Made by a program: the position numbers and the translations under genes. A DNA stretch of 64,000 bases from Verrucomicrobiota bacterium. GTDB lineage: Bacteria; Verrucomicrobiota; Verrucomicrobiia; Limisphaerales; JACRJY01. Below, in pieces: positions 57,395 through 64,000 of this stretch. Each line of letters opens with the position of its first letter. Position 1 is the first letter of the stretch. The stretch is from NCBI GenBank assembly GCA_016235585.1, contig JACRJY010000157.1, forward strand, positions 31,398-95,397, written 5' to 3'. The notes beneath the pieces were generated by a model that was given only the letters and a program-made list of their open reading frames with translations, searched no databases and was not told where the DNA came from.

Positions 57395-57967
57395 TCACGA
57401 GGAATACGACTGGAGCAGCAGGTAGAGCCGCACGGCGAAGGCGATGCACGCGGCGGCGGCGAGGAACGCGAGCGTCGCGTCCACGACGTTGGTCTTCCCG
57501 GACGAACCACCGGCTTTCGATTTGGCCGGCGCCGGAGCGGCGGGCGCAGCGGCGGGAGCGGGCGCGGAAGATTTTGAGGCGAGCGAGATGCCGGCGACGC
57601 CGGACTTGGGCGGCTCGAAATGGGTGATCGGGGCCGAGGGCGGCGTGAACTTCGGGCCGGTCTGCATCGGGGCGGCAGCCCCGGCCTGCGCCTCGACCGC
57701 ACCGGGGATTTTCACGTTCGCCTCGGTTTCCTTGATCTGCGGCACGACGAGATTGAGGGAGGAGGTCGAGCCGGCCAGCTTGGTTTCCGGCACGGCGCTC
57801 GCGGCGCTCCGGCCGGCGGCCTCGATCTGGGCGCTGCTGGTGGGGCGGCCACCGGCCTTGGGCGGCAGGGTGATGCGGACGGTTTCCTTCTTGGGCTGGA
57901 CTTTGGCCGCATCCGCCGGTTTGGGCGGCACGCCACCGGCGGGCGGGTTGGGATTCGGGTCGGACAT
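57395..57967 (-). CDS. Pro/Ala-rich protein with one C-terminal TM helix
   Basis: 190 residues. A long low-complexity cytosolic region (Lys/Pro/Ala; VRITLPPKAGGRPTSSAQIE, then PAPAAAPAAPAPAKSKAGG) and a single C-terminal TM helix (TLAFLAAAACIAFAVRLYLLLQ). Phrases VRITLPPK and PKSGVAGISLASKS are conserved in Verrucomicrobiota homologues I recall, often upstream of trxA. Tail-anchored topology; function unknown. Confidence 0.75.
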   Translation of the reverse strand: MSDPNPNPPAGGVPPKPADAAKVQPKKETVRITLPPKAGGRPTSSAQIEAAGRSAASAVPETKLAGSTSSLNLVVPQIKETEANVKIPGAVEAQAGAAAPMQTGPKFTPPSAPITHFEPPKSGVAGISLASKSSAPAPAAAPAAPAPAKSKAGGSSGKTNVVDATLAFLAAAACIAFAVRLYLLLQSYSS

Positions 57968-58029
57968 AAATTTTTCTTGTGCGCCAAGCTAGTTTTGCGC
58001 GCCGGGGGTGTCAAACTCTTTGTGGCTTC

Positions 58030-58179
58030 CCCAGTTTGCGCGGGCGCATCCGGGCTGCCCCCGCTCCGTCAGCCGGGCGGAACGCCGGTCTCCGCATCGG
58101 CGCGGGGCGGGAGTTTTCCCACCCCTGCCGGATCGGTGTCCGGCGCTCCGGGGACAGCCCGGATGCGCCCAGTTTGCGC
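58030..58179. mobile_element. MITE-like element with 12-bp flanking direct repeats
   Basis: Inverted arms GGGCGCATCCGGGCTGCCCC (58042-58061) and GGGGACAGCCCGGATGCGCCC (58150-58170). The direct repeat CCCAGTTTGCGC lies on both sides (58030-58041 and 58168-58179), as expected for a target-site duplication. It contains no ORF and inserts right after the stop of the M20 peptidase. Confidence 0.7.
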
Positions 58180-59574
58180 TCACTTTTTTCCCAGCAGTTC
58201 CAGCATGGCGGCGGTCATGCTCGTGATGCCGGTCTTGAGCGTCGGCTCCGGCACGGGCGCGAAGTAGCCGGAGTGCAGCGCGGGCAGCGTCTGGCCGGCC
58301 TTCACGCTTTCCCTGATGGCGGCGGCGTTGATGGTGCCGAGCCAGTAGATGCAGATGGGAATCTTGTGCTCGGTGCGGCCAAAGAGCGCGAAGTCTTCCG
58401 CGCCCATGACCGGGCTTTTCTTGAAGACATTTTCCGCGCCGAGCCACGCGTTGAACACGCCCACAAGCCGCTGGGTCAGCGCGGGGTCGTTGTAGGTGGC
58501 CCGCGCGTTTTCGTCGGCGACGGTGACGAGCGGCATCCGGTCGGCGGGAAGGCCCGCCGCCTCGGCCAGGCCGCGCGTGATGCGCCTGACGCTGGCGATG
58601 GTGCGGTCGCGCACTTCGTCGGAGTAGGAGCGCAACGTGAGTTGCAACCGCACTTCGTCGGGAATGATGTTGTGCTTCGTGCCGCCGTGGATGGAGCCGA
58701 CGGTGACGACCGCCGGCTCGGTCGGCGGCGTTTCGCGGCTCACAATCGTCTGGAGCGCGAGGACAGTCTGCGCGGCGAGCACGATGGGGTCTTTCGTCGC
58801 GTTCGGCCACGCGCCGTGTCCGCCGACGCCGCGAATCACGATGTCCACCGAGTCGGAGTTCGCCAGCGCGAAGCCCTCGGTGTGGCCGACGGAGCCGGCG
58901 GGCAAATCGCTCGCCACGTGCAGCGCGACGCAAAAATCCGGGCGCGGAAAGCGCGTGAACAACCCGTCGGCGAGCATGGCCTTCGCGCCGGAAACTTTTT
59001 CCTCCGCCGGCTGGCCGATGAAGACCACCGTGCCGCGCCAGTGCTCCTTGAGGTGAACGAGCATCCGCGCCGTGCCGATGAGCGAGGTCATGTGAACGTC
59101 GTGGCCGCAGGCGTGCATGACGGGGACTTCGTTGCCGGCGGCATCGGTGGTCTTGGTTTGGCTGGCGTAGGGCAGACCGGTCTGTTCCTTTACCGGCAGC
59201 GCGTCGAGGTCGGTTCGCACGAGCACCGTCGAACCGGAACCATTTTTCAACACGGCCACGACGCCGTGCCCGCCGACCTTGGTGGTGACGGCGCAGCCGG
59301 CCTTCTCCAGTTCCGCCGCGACCTTCCGCGCCGTCTTCTCCTCGAAGAACGACAGTTCGGGATGCGCGTGGAGGTCTTTGTAAAACGCTTCGAGCTGCGG
59401 GTAATCCTGCTTCAACTTCGCCTCGACCTGCTGGCGCAGCGCGGCGGCGGGTTGGGCGTGAGAGAAATTGGGAGCGGTGAGAACGGCCAGCAACAAGGTG
59501 AAAAAATGGAAACGTGCTGTAACCTTGCTGGAAAAACTCCGTTGCGAGTGGTTTGCCGCGCGTTTTCCCCTCAC
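58180..59574 (-). CDS. M20-family amidohydrolase (N-acyl-amino acid deacylase)
   Basis: 464 residues from GTG 59574. A signal peptide (FHFFTLLLAVLTAPNFSHA) precedes the dinuclear metallopeptidase domain: MHACGHDVHMTSL, GQPAEEKVSGAKAML (catalytic Glu), the dimerisation domain with GVGGHGAWPNATKDPI, and the late GAEDFALFGR. Family includes hippurate hydrolase and AmaA. The start codon lies within one arm of an inverted-repeat element, so the N-terminus is partly built of repeat DNA; TTG codons near 59500 are the alternative. Likely periplasmic. Confidence 0.85.
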   Translation of the reverse strand: MRGKRAANHSQRSFSSKVTARFHFFTLLLAVLTAPNFSHAQPAAALRQQVEAKLKQDYPQLEAFYKDLHAHPELSFFEEKTARKVAAELEKAGCAVTTKVGGHGVVAVLKNGSGSTVLVRTDLDALPVKEQTGLPYASQTKTTDAAGNEVPVMHACGHDVHMTSLIGTARMLVHLKEHWRGTVVFIGQPAEEKVSGAKAMLADGLFTRFPRPDFCVALHVASDLPAGSVGHTEGFALANSDSVDIVIRGVGGHGAWPNATKDPIVLAAQTVLALQTIVSRETPPTEPAVVTVGSIHGGTKHNIIPDEVRLQLTLRSYSDEVRDRTIASVRRITRGLAEAAGLPADRMPLVTVADENARATYNDPALTQRLVGVFNAWLGAENVFKKSPVMGAEDFALFGRTEHKIPICIYWLGTINAAAIRESVKAGQTLPALHSGYFAPVPEPTLKTGITSMTAAMLELLGKK

Positions 59575-59703
59575 CCCAACCCTCTCCCTTGGGGAGAGGG
59601 AGCCGCGATTGGACGCGCGGCGAAGTTCAAACACGCGTTCGCATTTCACCGCGCAGACTTCGCTGTTCCCTCTCCCCAAGGGAGAGGGCCAGGGTGAGGG
59701 GAA
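59565..59703. repeat. CCCTCTCCC / GGGAGAGGG palindromic element
   Basis: Arms TTTCCCCTCACCCCAACCCT (59565-59584) and AGGGCCAGGGTGAGGGGAAA (59684-59703) with CTCCCTTGGGGAGAGGGA / TCCCTCTCCCCAAGGGAGAG hairpins at both ends. A recognisable dispersed element of environmental bacteria (encodes SPLSPRERVGVRG-type peptides when translated). It contains the GTG start proposed for the M20 peptidase. Confidence 0.85.
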
Positions 59704-59778
59704 AGAAACCGTGGAGCATTTCCGAAGCTGGGAATTTGAGAAGAAGCTCATTGGTGAGTTCATATTTGTTGAGCCGGG

Positions 59779-60810
59779 TTATTTGCCCCACTTGACCCGC
59801 AGCGCGAGCGAGCCGAAGGAGTCGATTTCGCGCTGGCCGACGAATTCCTTGCTGCGGACGATCTGCGTGTAGGCGAGGTCGCAGTATTTGAACGCCAGCA
59901 CGAAGCCGAGCTTGAGATCGCCGACGAGCGGATGCTTCGAGACGTGGTGGCTGGCGTGAAGAAGATTTCCGTCGAGCAGCGCGTTGTAGGCGACGGCACG
60001 GCCTTCCGCACCGATGAAGGCGTAACAGCCAAACTTCTGCTCCATGCCGCCGCTGTGGGGCGTGATGGAGTCAATCGTGCGCTGGCTGAAATCATCCGGC
60101 ACCCGCCAGCCGAAGCGAAAATAGCAGCCGGCCCCGGCGTAGGTGCCGATGTTGCCGAGGCTCACGCCGGCCTGCGGGAGGAATTGCAGCGCGAAGTCGT
60201 GGGAATCGGTTTGCCTCCACAATTCGCGCCGCCAGATGCGCTCGTATTTCAACGCCAGCGCCGGCTCGGTGGTGAGCTGGTTGCCCCAGCCCAGGGCGAG
60301 GTCGAATTTCCGCAGACGATGCACGGTGTTCTGCGCCTCCTCGCCGAAGGCCTGCGGGCCGATGATGCCGAGGTCGAGCTGCCAGTGATCCAGCGCCGCA
60401 AATTCCCCGGCGGTTCCGCGCTGCTGGAGCATGAATGAGCCGTAGAGCAGCGCGGCATAAGGGCGGTCGTTCACTTGCAACGTCGTCGCCGCAATATTGG
60501 TTGGCGTATAAATGTTCTGGCCGAAGCCGATGCCGTAGCGCGTGGCGGCGGCGCCGAGCGGGAGAGCCGGCAGCGCACCGGCCCAGCGTGAAACCCACGA
60601 AGCGTCATTGGGATCATGCTCCGTGGCAAAAAACGTGAACTTCAATCCCTGCGTGTAATGCCGATCCGTTCGCACGACGAGATCGTTCTCCTGCATCACG
60701 CCGACGGACGAGCCGGCGAAGCCATCGCCCGCAAGGGCGGAAACCGCCGCGAACGCAATGGCCAGTGCGGAGCAACAAAATTGTTTGAAACAGCTCGATC
60801 CGGGTTTCAT
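59779..60810 (-). CDS. LpxR-like lipid A deacylase (DUF2219)
   Basis: 343 residues with a signal peptide (CCSALAIAFAAVSALAGDGFAG). DUF2219 pattern: MQENDLVVRTDRHYTQGLKFTFFA, IGFGQNIYTPTNI, DRPYAALLYGSFMLQQRG, LDLGIIGPQAFGEEAQNTVHRL, WGNQLTTEPALALKYERIW, and the C-terminal RSKEFVGQREIDSFGSLALRVKW. LpxR is an outer-membrane beta-barrel that removes the 3'-acyl chains of lipid A with calcium. Active-site Asn/His in the ENDLVVRTDRHYT region are visible. Confidence 0.88.
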   Translation of the reverse strand: MKPGSSCFKQFCCSALAIAFAAVSALAGDGFAGSSVGVMQENDLVVRTDRHYTQGLKFTFFATEHDPNDASWVSRWAGALPALPLGAAATRYGIGFGQNIYTPTNIAATTLQVNDRPYAALLYGSFMLQQRGTAGEFAALDHWQLDLGIIGPQAFGEEAQNTVHRLRKFDLALGWGNQLTTEPALALKYERIWRRELWRQTDSHDFALQFLPQAGVSLGNIGTYAGAGCYFRFGWRVPDDFSQRTIDSITPHSGGMEQKFGCYAFIGAEGRAVAYNALLDGNLLHASHHVSKHPLVGDLKLGFVLAFKYCDLAYTQIVRSKEFVGQREIDSFGSLALRVKWGK

Positions 60811-60876
60811 CTCACACGTGGAAAAGTTCGTTGTCACCGGTTGTGATTGTCACTTTGAAAGGGTGTTGCCCGCCGC

Positions 60877-60951
60877 TGGTGGGCGATGAGGGATTCGAAC
60901 CCCCGACCCACAGCGTGTAAAGCTGCTGCGCTACCACTGCGCCAATCGCCC
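60877..60951 (-). tRNA. tRNA-Val (TAC)
   Basis: 75 nt on the minus strand. Acceptor GGGCGAT / ATCGCCC, anticodon loop around TTTACAC (anticodon TAC), T-loop GTTCGAATC, and an encoded CCA (60877-60879 on the plus strand as TGG). Confidence 0.95.
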
Positions 60952-61046
60952 GCCGGTCGCCGTCGGTGGCAGAGGTTTCGCACGGGCGGGCCGCAGCGGC
61001 AAGCCATTTCCCCTCCCCGCGCTCCCCGCGCCCGTTGACCCGCCGC

Positions 61047-61133
61047 GCCCGCACTTGACGCTGGACACCGTTTGGGCTTTGCGGCTTGCTTTGCCGGATT
61101 ATTAATTAGTTCGCCACCATTGATGAATCCTGA
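61047..61133 (+). repeat. Direct repeat copy 1 (carB upstream region)
   Basis: GCCCGCACTTGACGCTGGAC, GTTTGGGCTTTGCGGCTTGC and so on to TTGATGAATCCTGAC. Recurs with about 85-90 percent identity by eye at 62589-62674, where it ends in the start codon of carB. Contains TTGACG as a possible -35. Confidence 0.85.
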
Positions 61134-61239
61134 CCAGCCCGCCGACATCCGGCCACGGCCATGTTTCCCGCCGGGGACATTTCCAGCGGATGTTGACATG
61201 GCTCAAGCCGCCTCGTTCAGCCCCCTTTCATTCTTGCCC

Positions 61240-62544
61240 ATGATGATCATCAAGAAATCCGCATTCAAAGCCCCCCCCCGCCAGCGCGGCGGCCCCGGCT
61301 GGTTGTTCCTTGGCGTTTTCCTTCTTGCCGCCGTCCCGCCCTTCCTCGCGCCCCCGGCCAGGGGAGCCGACGCGACAGCGGGGCTTGGCAGGCCGGACGC
61401 CGACCGGGCGGTGGCGTCCGAACCTAGAACAGCAAAGCCCCCGCCCTCCGCTTTTTACGCGAAGCCGGGGCCGTGGGGAAAGTTAAGGTGCAACTATGTC
61501 TTCATCGAGGCGCCGGCATCGCTGGTGAACGGCTACCCCATGCCCAGCACACAGGTGCGGTGGAGTTTTCCCGAAAGCGCGGCCGGCAGCCTGCCCGGCC
61601 TGTTCAAGGGCGCGGGCCTGCCCGAAAATTTCCGGGCGGCCCTCCTGGATCCGGCGAAACAAGTCCGGGACGGCACCATGATTCATCTCTTTCCGGCGAC
61701 CGTTGAGGTGGAGGCCATGACCCCGGCCATGCGGGAGGCGCTCTATCCGGAATTGCGGAAGCATCCCGTCAACGAGTTCTACTTCGCCCCGGTGAAAATG
61801 GCGACCGAAACCGTGGAGGAGTGGTTCGGCTCCAGCAAGCTGCGGCCGGAGCTGATCGCCAAAATCCGCCGGCTGACCTACCACTATAACCAGTGCCTGG
61901 CGTTGAGCGATGTGGCCGTCATGTTGCAGAGCGCGGGATCGGAGGAGGAGGCCCGGCTCATCTTGAAGACCCTCACCCGCACCCGCACCCTGATGATCCA
62001 GATGGAGTTTCCGCCGGACACGCAAATGGAACCGCTGCTGGACTATTGGACGGTTGGCCTCGGCTCGCGCCGCAAGGACATCGAGCCGATCATGCGATCC
62101 ATCATGGACATCGGCGGCACCGAACGTCTGGCCCTCTCCCATGTCCTTCCCGCGCTGCCGCGAAAGCTGCTCTACACGTATCCCGGGCCGGAATACCTGA
62201 TCCAGGGCCGGATGCCGGACTGCCATTGGACCTCGCTGAACTTTTTCAATTACGAGCCGCACAACTTCTATCTCGATGACCGCGTCAAAACCGATGTCAT
62301 CATGGAGACGCACGACGATGCCGCGCCGCCCTACCGCTACGGCGACATCCTCCTGTTCTGCGACGTGGCGAACGGCGACGTTTTCCATTCCTGCATCTAT
62401 CTGGCCGACGACATGGTCTATACCAAAAACGGCATCAACGCCTTCGCGCCCTGGGTGATCATGAAGATCGAGGAGTTGGGCCGGATCTACCTCCACGGCA
62501 AGGAAAACCGCGTCAAAGGCTTTCGCCACAAAAAAAGTTCGTAG
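61240..62544 (+). CDS. Secreted protein with NlpC/P60-like (papain-fold) C-terminus
   Basis: 434 residues from ATG 61240 (ATG 61123 or GTG-type starts upstream are possible). A signal peptide (GWLFLGVFLLAAVPPFLAPPARGA) leads to a helical domain and, at about 310-420, a papain-like fold: Cys in MPDCHWTSLNFFNYEP and His in GDVFHSCIYLADDMVYTKNG. The order Cys...His matches NlpC/P60 or CHAP hydrolases. Target unknown; cell-wall peptides are plausible. It lies between two copies of the carB upstream region. Confidence 0.7.
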   Translation: MMIIKKSAFKAPPRQRGGPGWLFLGVFLLAAVPPFLAPPARGADATAGLGRPDADRAVASEPRTAKPPPSAFYAKPGPWGKLRCNYVFIEAPASLVNGYPMPSTQVRWSFPESAAGSLPGLFKGAGLPENFRAALLDPAKQVRDGTMIHLFPATVEVEAMTPAMREALYPELRKHPVNEFYFAPVKMATETVEEWFGSSKLRPELIAKIRRLTYHYNQCLALSDVAVMLQSAGSEEEARLILKTLTRTRTLMIQMEFPPDTQMEPLLDYWTVGLGSRRKDIEPIMRSIMDIGGTERLALSHVLPALPRKLLYTYPGPEYLIQGRMPDCHWTSLNFFNYEPHNFYLDDRVKTDVIMETHDDAAPPYRYGDILLFCDVANGDVFHSCIYLADDMVYTKNGINAFAPWVIMKIEELGRIYLHGKENRVKGFRHKKSS

Positions 62545-62588
62545 AAGCGAAGCCTCCGGGCGCAGTTCGTTCCATCGGAAGCGCACCC

Positions 62589-62674
62589 GCCCGCACTCGA
62601 CGCTGGACACGGTTTGGGCTTTGCGGCTTACTTTGCCGGATTTTTATTTCGCCGCCGTTGAATGAACGCTGAAC
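62589..62674 (+). repeat. Direct repeat copy 2 (carB upstream region)
   Basis: Second copy of the 61047 repeat, immediately before and over the carB start (GTTGAATGAACGCTGAAC). The two copies bracket the 61240 gene. Confidence 0.85.
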
Positions 62675-64000
62675 TCCTCGCCAAAGCCAAGTCGCTCGGG
62701 TTTTCCGACCGCCAAATCGCCCATCTGACCGGTCGCACCGAGGACGCCGTCCGCGCCGAACGCAAGCGTATCGGCCTCGTCCCAAGCTATCGCCTCGTGG
62801 ACACCTGTGCAGCGGAGTTCGAGGCTTACACGCCTTACTACTATTCCACCTACGACCGTGGCGATGACGAGGTGAAGGGCAACACGGCGAAAAAGGTGAT
62901 GATTCTCGGCGGCGGGCCGAACCGCATCGGGCAGGGCATCGAGTTCGACTACTGCTGCGTCCACGCGGCCTTTGCGCTGAAGGAAGACGGCTTCGAGACC
63001 ATCATGGTCAACTCGAACCCGGAGACGGTTTCCACCGACTACGACACGAGCGACAAGCTGTTCTTCGAACCGCTCACGCTCGAGGACGTGCTGCACATTT
63101 ACGAACGCGAGCAATGCTGGGGTGCCATCGCGCAGTTCGGTGGGCAGACGCCGCTGAACCTCGCGCTCGGCCTGCAGAAGAACGGCGTCAACATCATCGG
63201 CACCTCGCCGCAGAGCATCGAAGTCGCCGAAGACCGCAAGCTCTTCGCGGCGATGCTGGACAAGCTTCAGATTCCGCAGCCGCCCAACGGCACGGCCACC
63301 ACGGTCGAGGAAGCCATCGTCATCGCCAAGCGGCTGACCTATCCGGTGCTCGTGCGGCCTTCCTTCGTCCTCGGCGGGCGCGCGATGCAAATCGTCTTCT
63401 CCGAGCAGGAGCTGCGCGATTACTTCCACCACAACGCCGCGCTGGAAATCTCCGCCGGCCGCCCCGTGCTCGTGGACAAATTCCTCGAAGACGCGACCGA
63501 GGTGGACGTGGATTGCATCACGGACGTGGGCCAGTTCGAGAACCCGGCGGACGGCACCATCGTCATCGGCGGGATGCTGGAGCACATCGAGTTCGCGGGC
63601 GTCCACTCCGGCGACGCCGCGATGGTTCTGCCGCCGCACACGCTCTCCCAGTCCGTCATCGAGACCATCCGCACCTACACGCACGCGATGGCGCGCGAAC
63701 TGAAGGTCATCGGCCTGATGAACGTGCAATACGCCGTGAAGGGCGAAACGGTTTATGTGCTCGAAGTGAATCCGCGCGCGTCGCGCACCGTGCCGTTCGT
63801 CAGCAAGGCGATTGGCAAGCCGCTGGCGAAGCTCGCGGCGAAGGTCATGGCTGGCAAGACGCTGAAGCAACTCGGCTTCACCGAGGAAATCTGGACGAAG
63901 TATTGGGCCGTGAAGGAGTCCGTCTTCCCGTTCAACAAGTTCCACGGGCAGGACATCCTGCTCTCGCCCGAGATGCGTTCCACCGGTGAGGTCATGGGAC
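62662..64000 (+). CDS. carB: Carbamoyl-phosphate synthase large subunit, C-terminal half (partial)
   Basis: Not in the ORF track because it runs off the window end. From ATG 62662 ([20 protein letters not shown]) it reads [87 protein letters not shown] and [17 protein letters not shown]: these are motifs of the second (carbamate-phosphorylating) half of CarB. A normal CarB has about 550 residues before this point; here the gene begins at an internal boundary with its own start, so carB is split in this organism. The N-terminal half is not in the window. Confidence 0.88.
   Translation, partial: MNAELLAKAKSLGFSDRQIAHLTGRTEDAVRAERKRIGLVPSYRLVDTCAAEFEAYTPYYYSTYDRGDDEVKGNTAKKVMILGGGPNRIGQGIEFDYCCVHAAFALKEDGFETIMVNSNPETVSTDYDTSDKLFFEPLTLEDVLHIYEREQCWGAIAQFGGQTPLNLALGLQKNGVNIIGTSPQSIEVAEDRKLFAAMLDKLQIPQPPNGTATTVEEAIVIAKRLTYPVLVRPSFVLGGRAMQIVFSEQELRDYFHHNAALEISAGRPVLVDKFLEDATEVDVDCITDVGQFENPADGTIVIGGMLEHIEFAGVHSGDAAMVLPPHTLSQSVIETIRTYTHAMARELKVIGLMNVQYAVKGETVYVLEVNPRASRTVPFVSKAIGKPLAKLAAKVMAGKTLKQLGFTEEIWTKYWAVKESVFPFNKFHGQDILLSPEMRSTGEVMG

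Noticed and set aside
63114-63989. 291-aa plus-strand ORF in the track at the window end
   Set aside because: Arg/Ala-rich shadow; the true frame is that of carB from 62662, which is open to the window end.

Overview
The window is one contiguous stretch of a GC-rich bacterial chromosome, most likely from the phylum Verrucomicrobiota (a soil or freshwater Pedosphaera/Limisphaera-like lineage). This rests on two large secreted beta-propeller proteins ending in the c-type haem-binding domain typical of Planctomycetes/Verrucomicrobia, a GGND-type PPi-dependent phosphofructokinase, a Tat-exported sugar isomerase-like protein, GH57 branching enzyme, Sel1 repeats, and several lineage-typical hypothetical proteins. 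The assignment is an inference from gene content; no rRNA gene is present. Three complete tRNAs are present: Lys-CTT, Gly-GCC and Val-TAC.

Layout. 1-6.4 kb: end of an unknown gene, yacG, an M14 peptidase, a CBS-containing family II pyrophosphatase, an EF-hand protein, and a response regulator/histidine kinase pair. 6.4-7.0 kb: tRNA-Lys, then an AT-richer scar holding an integrase-tail-like remnant and a tRNA-Asp-like 3' fragment. 7-20 kb: the first haem protein, a membrane protein/regulator pair that shares a 15-bp operator-like dyad with ispH, a run of polytopic membrane proteins including tandem paralogues, and a reverse-strand operon (GbsR regulator, DCC protein, DUF2071-like protein, methyltransferase, small membrane protein, epimerase) with a second dyad. 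20-47 kb: mainly housekeeping and metabolic genes (dusB, RidA, ABC ATPase, lepB, Nudix, MFS, fabI, second haem protein, tag, Sel1 protein, pfp, DUF4197, GH57, sugar isomerase, eno, dehydrogenase, hpt, moaD) and a glycosidase/glycosyltransferase fusion. 47-56 kb: an accessory region with an amber-interrupted gene, a 21-bp minisatellite, a collagen-like protein, an AT-rich 1118-residue protein ending in a divergent class III cyclase-like domain, then thyA flanked by a broken 5' copy and a 3' fragment, with toxin-antitoxin modules between the copies. 56-64 kb: GspF-like protein, thioredoxin, M20 peptidase, LpxR-like protein, tRNA-Val, a papain-fold-like secreted protein, and the C-terminal half of a split carB running off the end.

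The most interesting material is (a) the cyclase-like gene, (b) the thyA 5'-copy / TA cargo / whole thyA / TA cargo / 3'-copy arrangement, (c) a two-gene module with a conserved 8-nt overlap found twice (21.6 and 53.5 kb), the second time next to a RelE-type module, and (d) two independent regulator-operator circuits readable from the DNA. The chromosome is also full of small palindromic repeats, several of which have become parts of genes: they supply a probable start codon, a C-terminus, or in-frame insertions.

Limits: all calls come from reading the sequence and recalled family motifs. No homology searches or folding calculations were run. Start codons are uncertain wherever noted.
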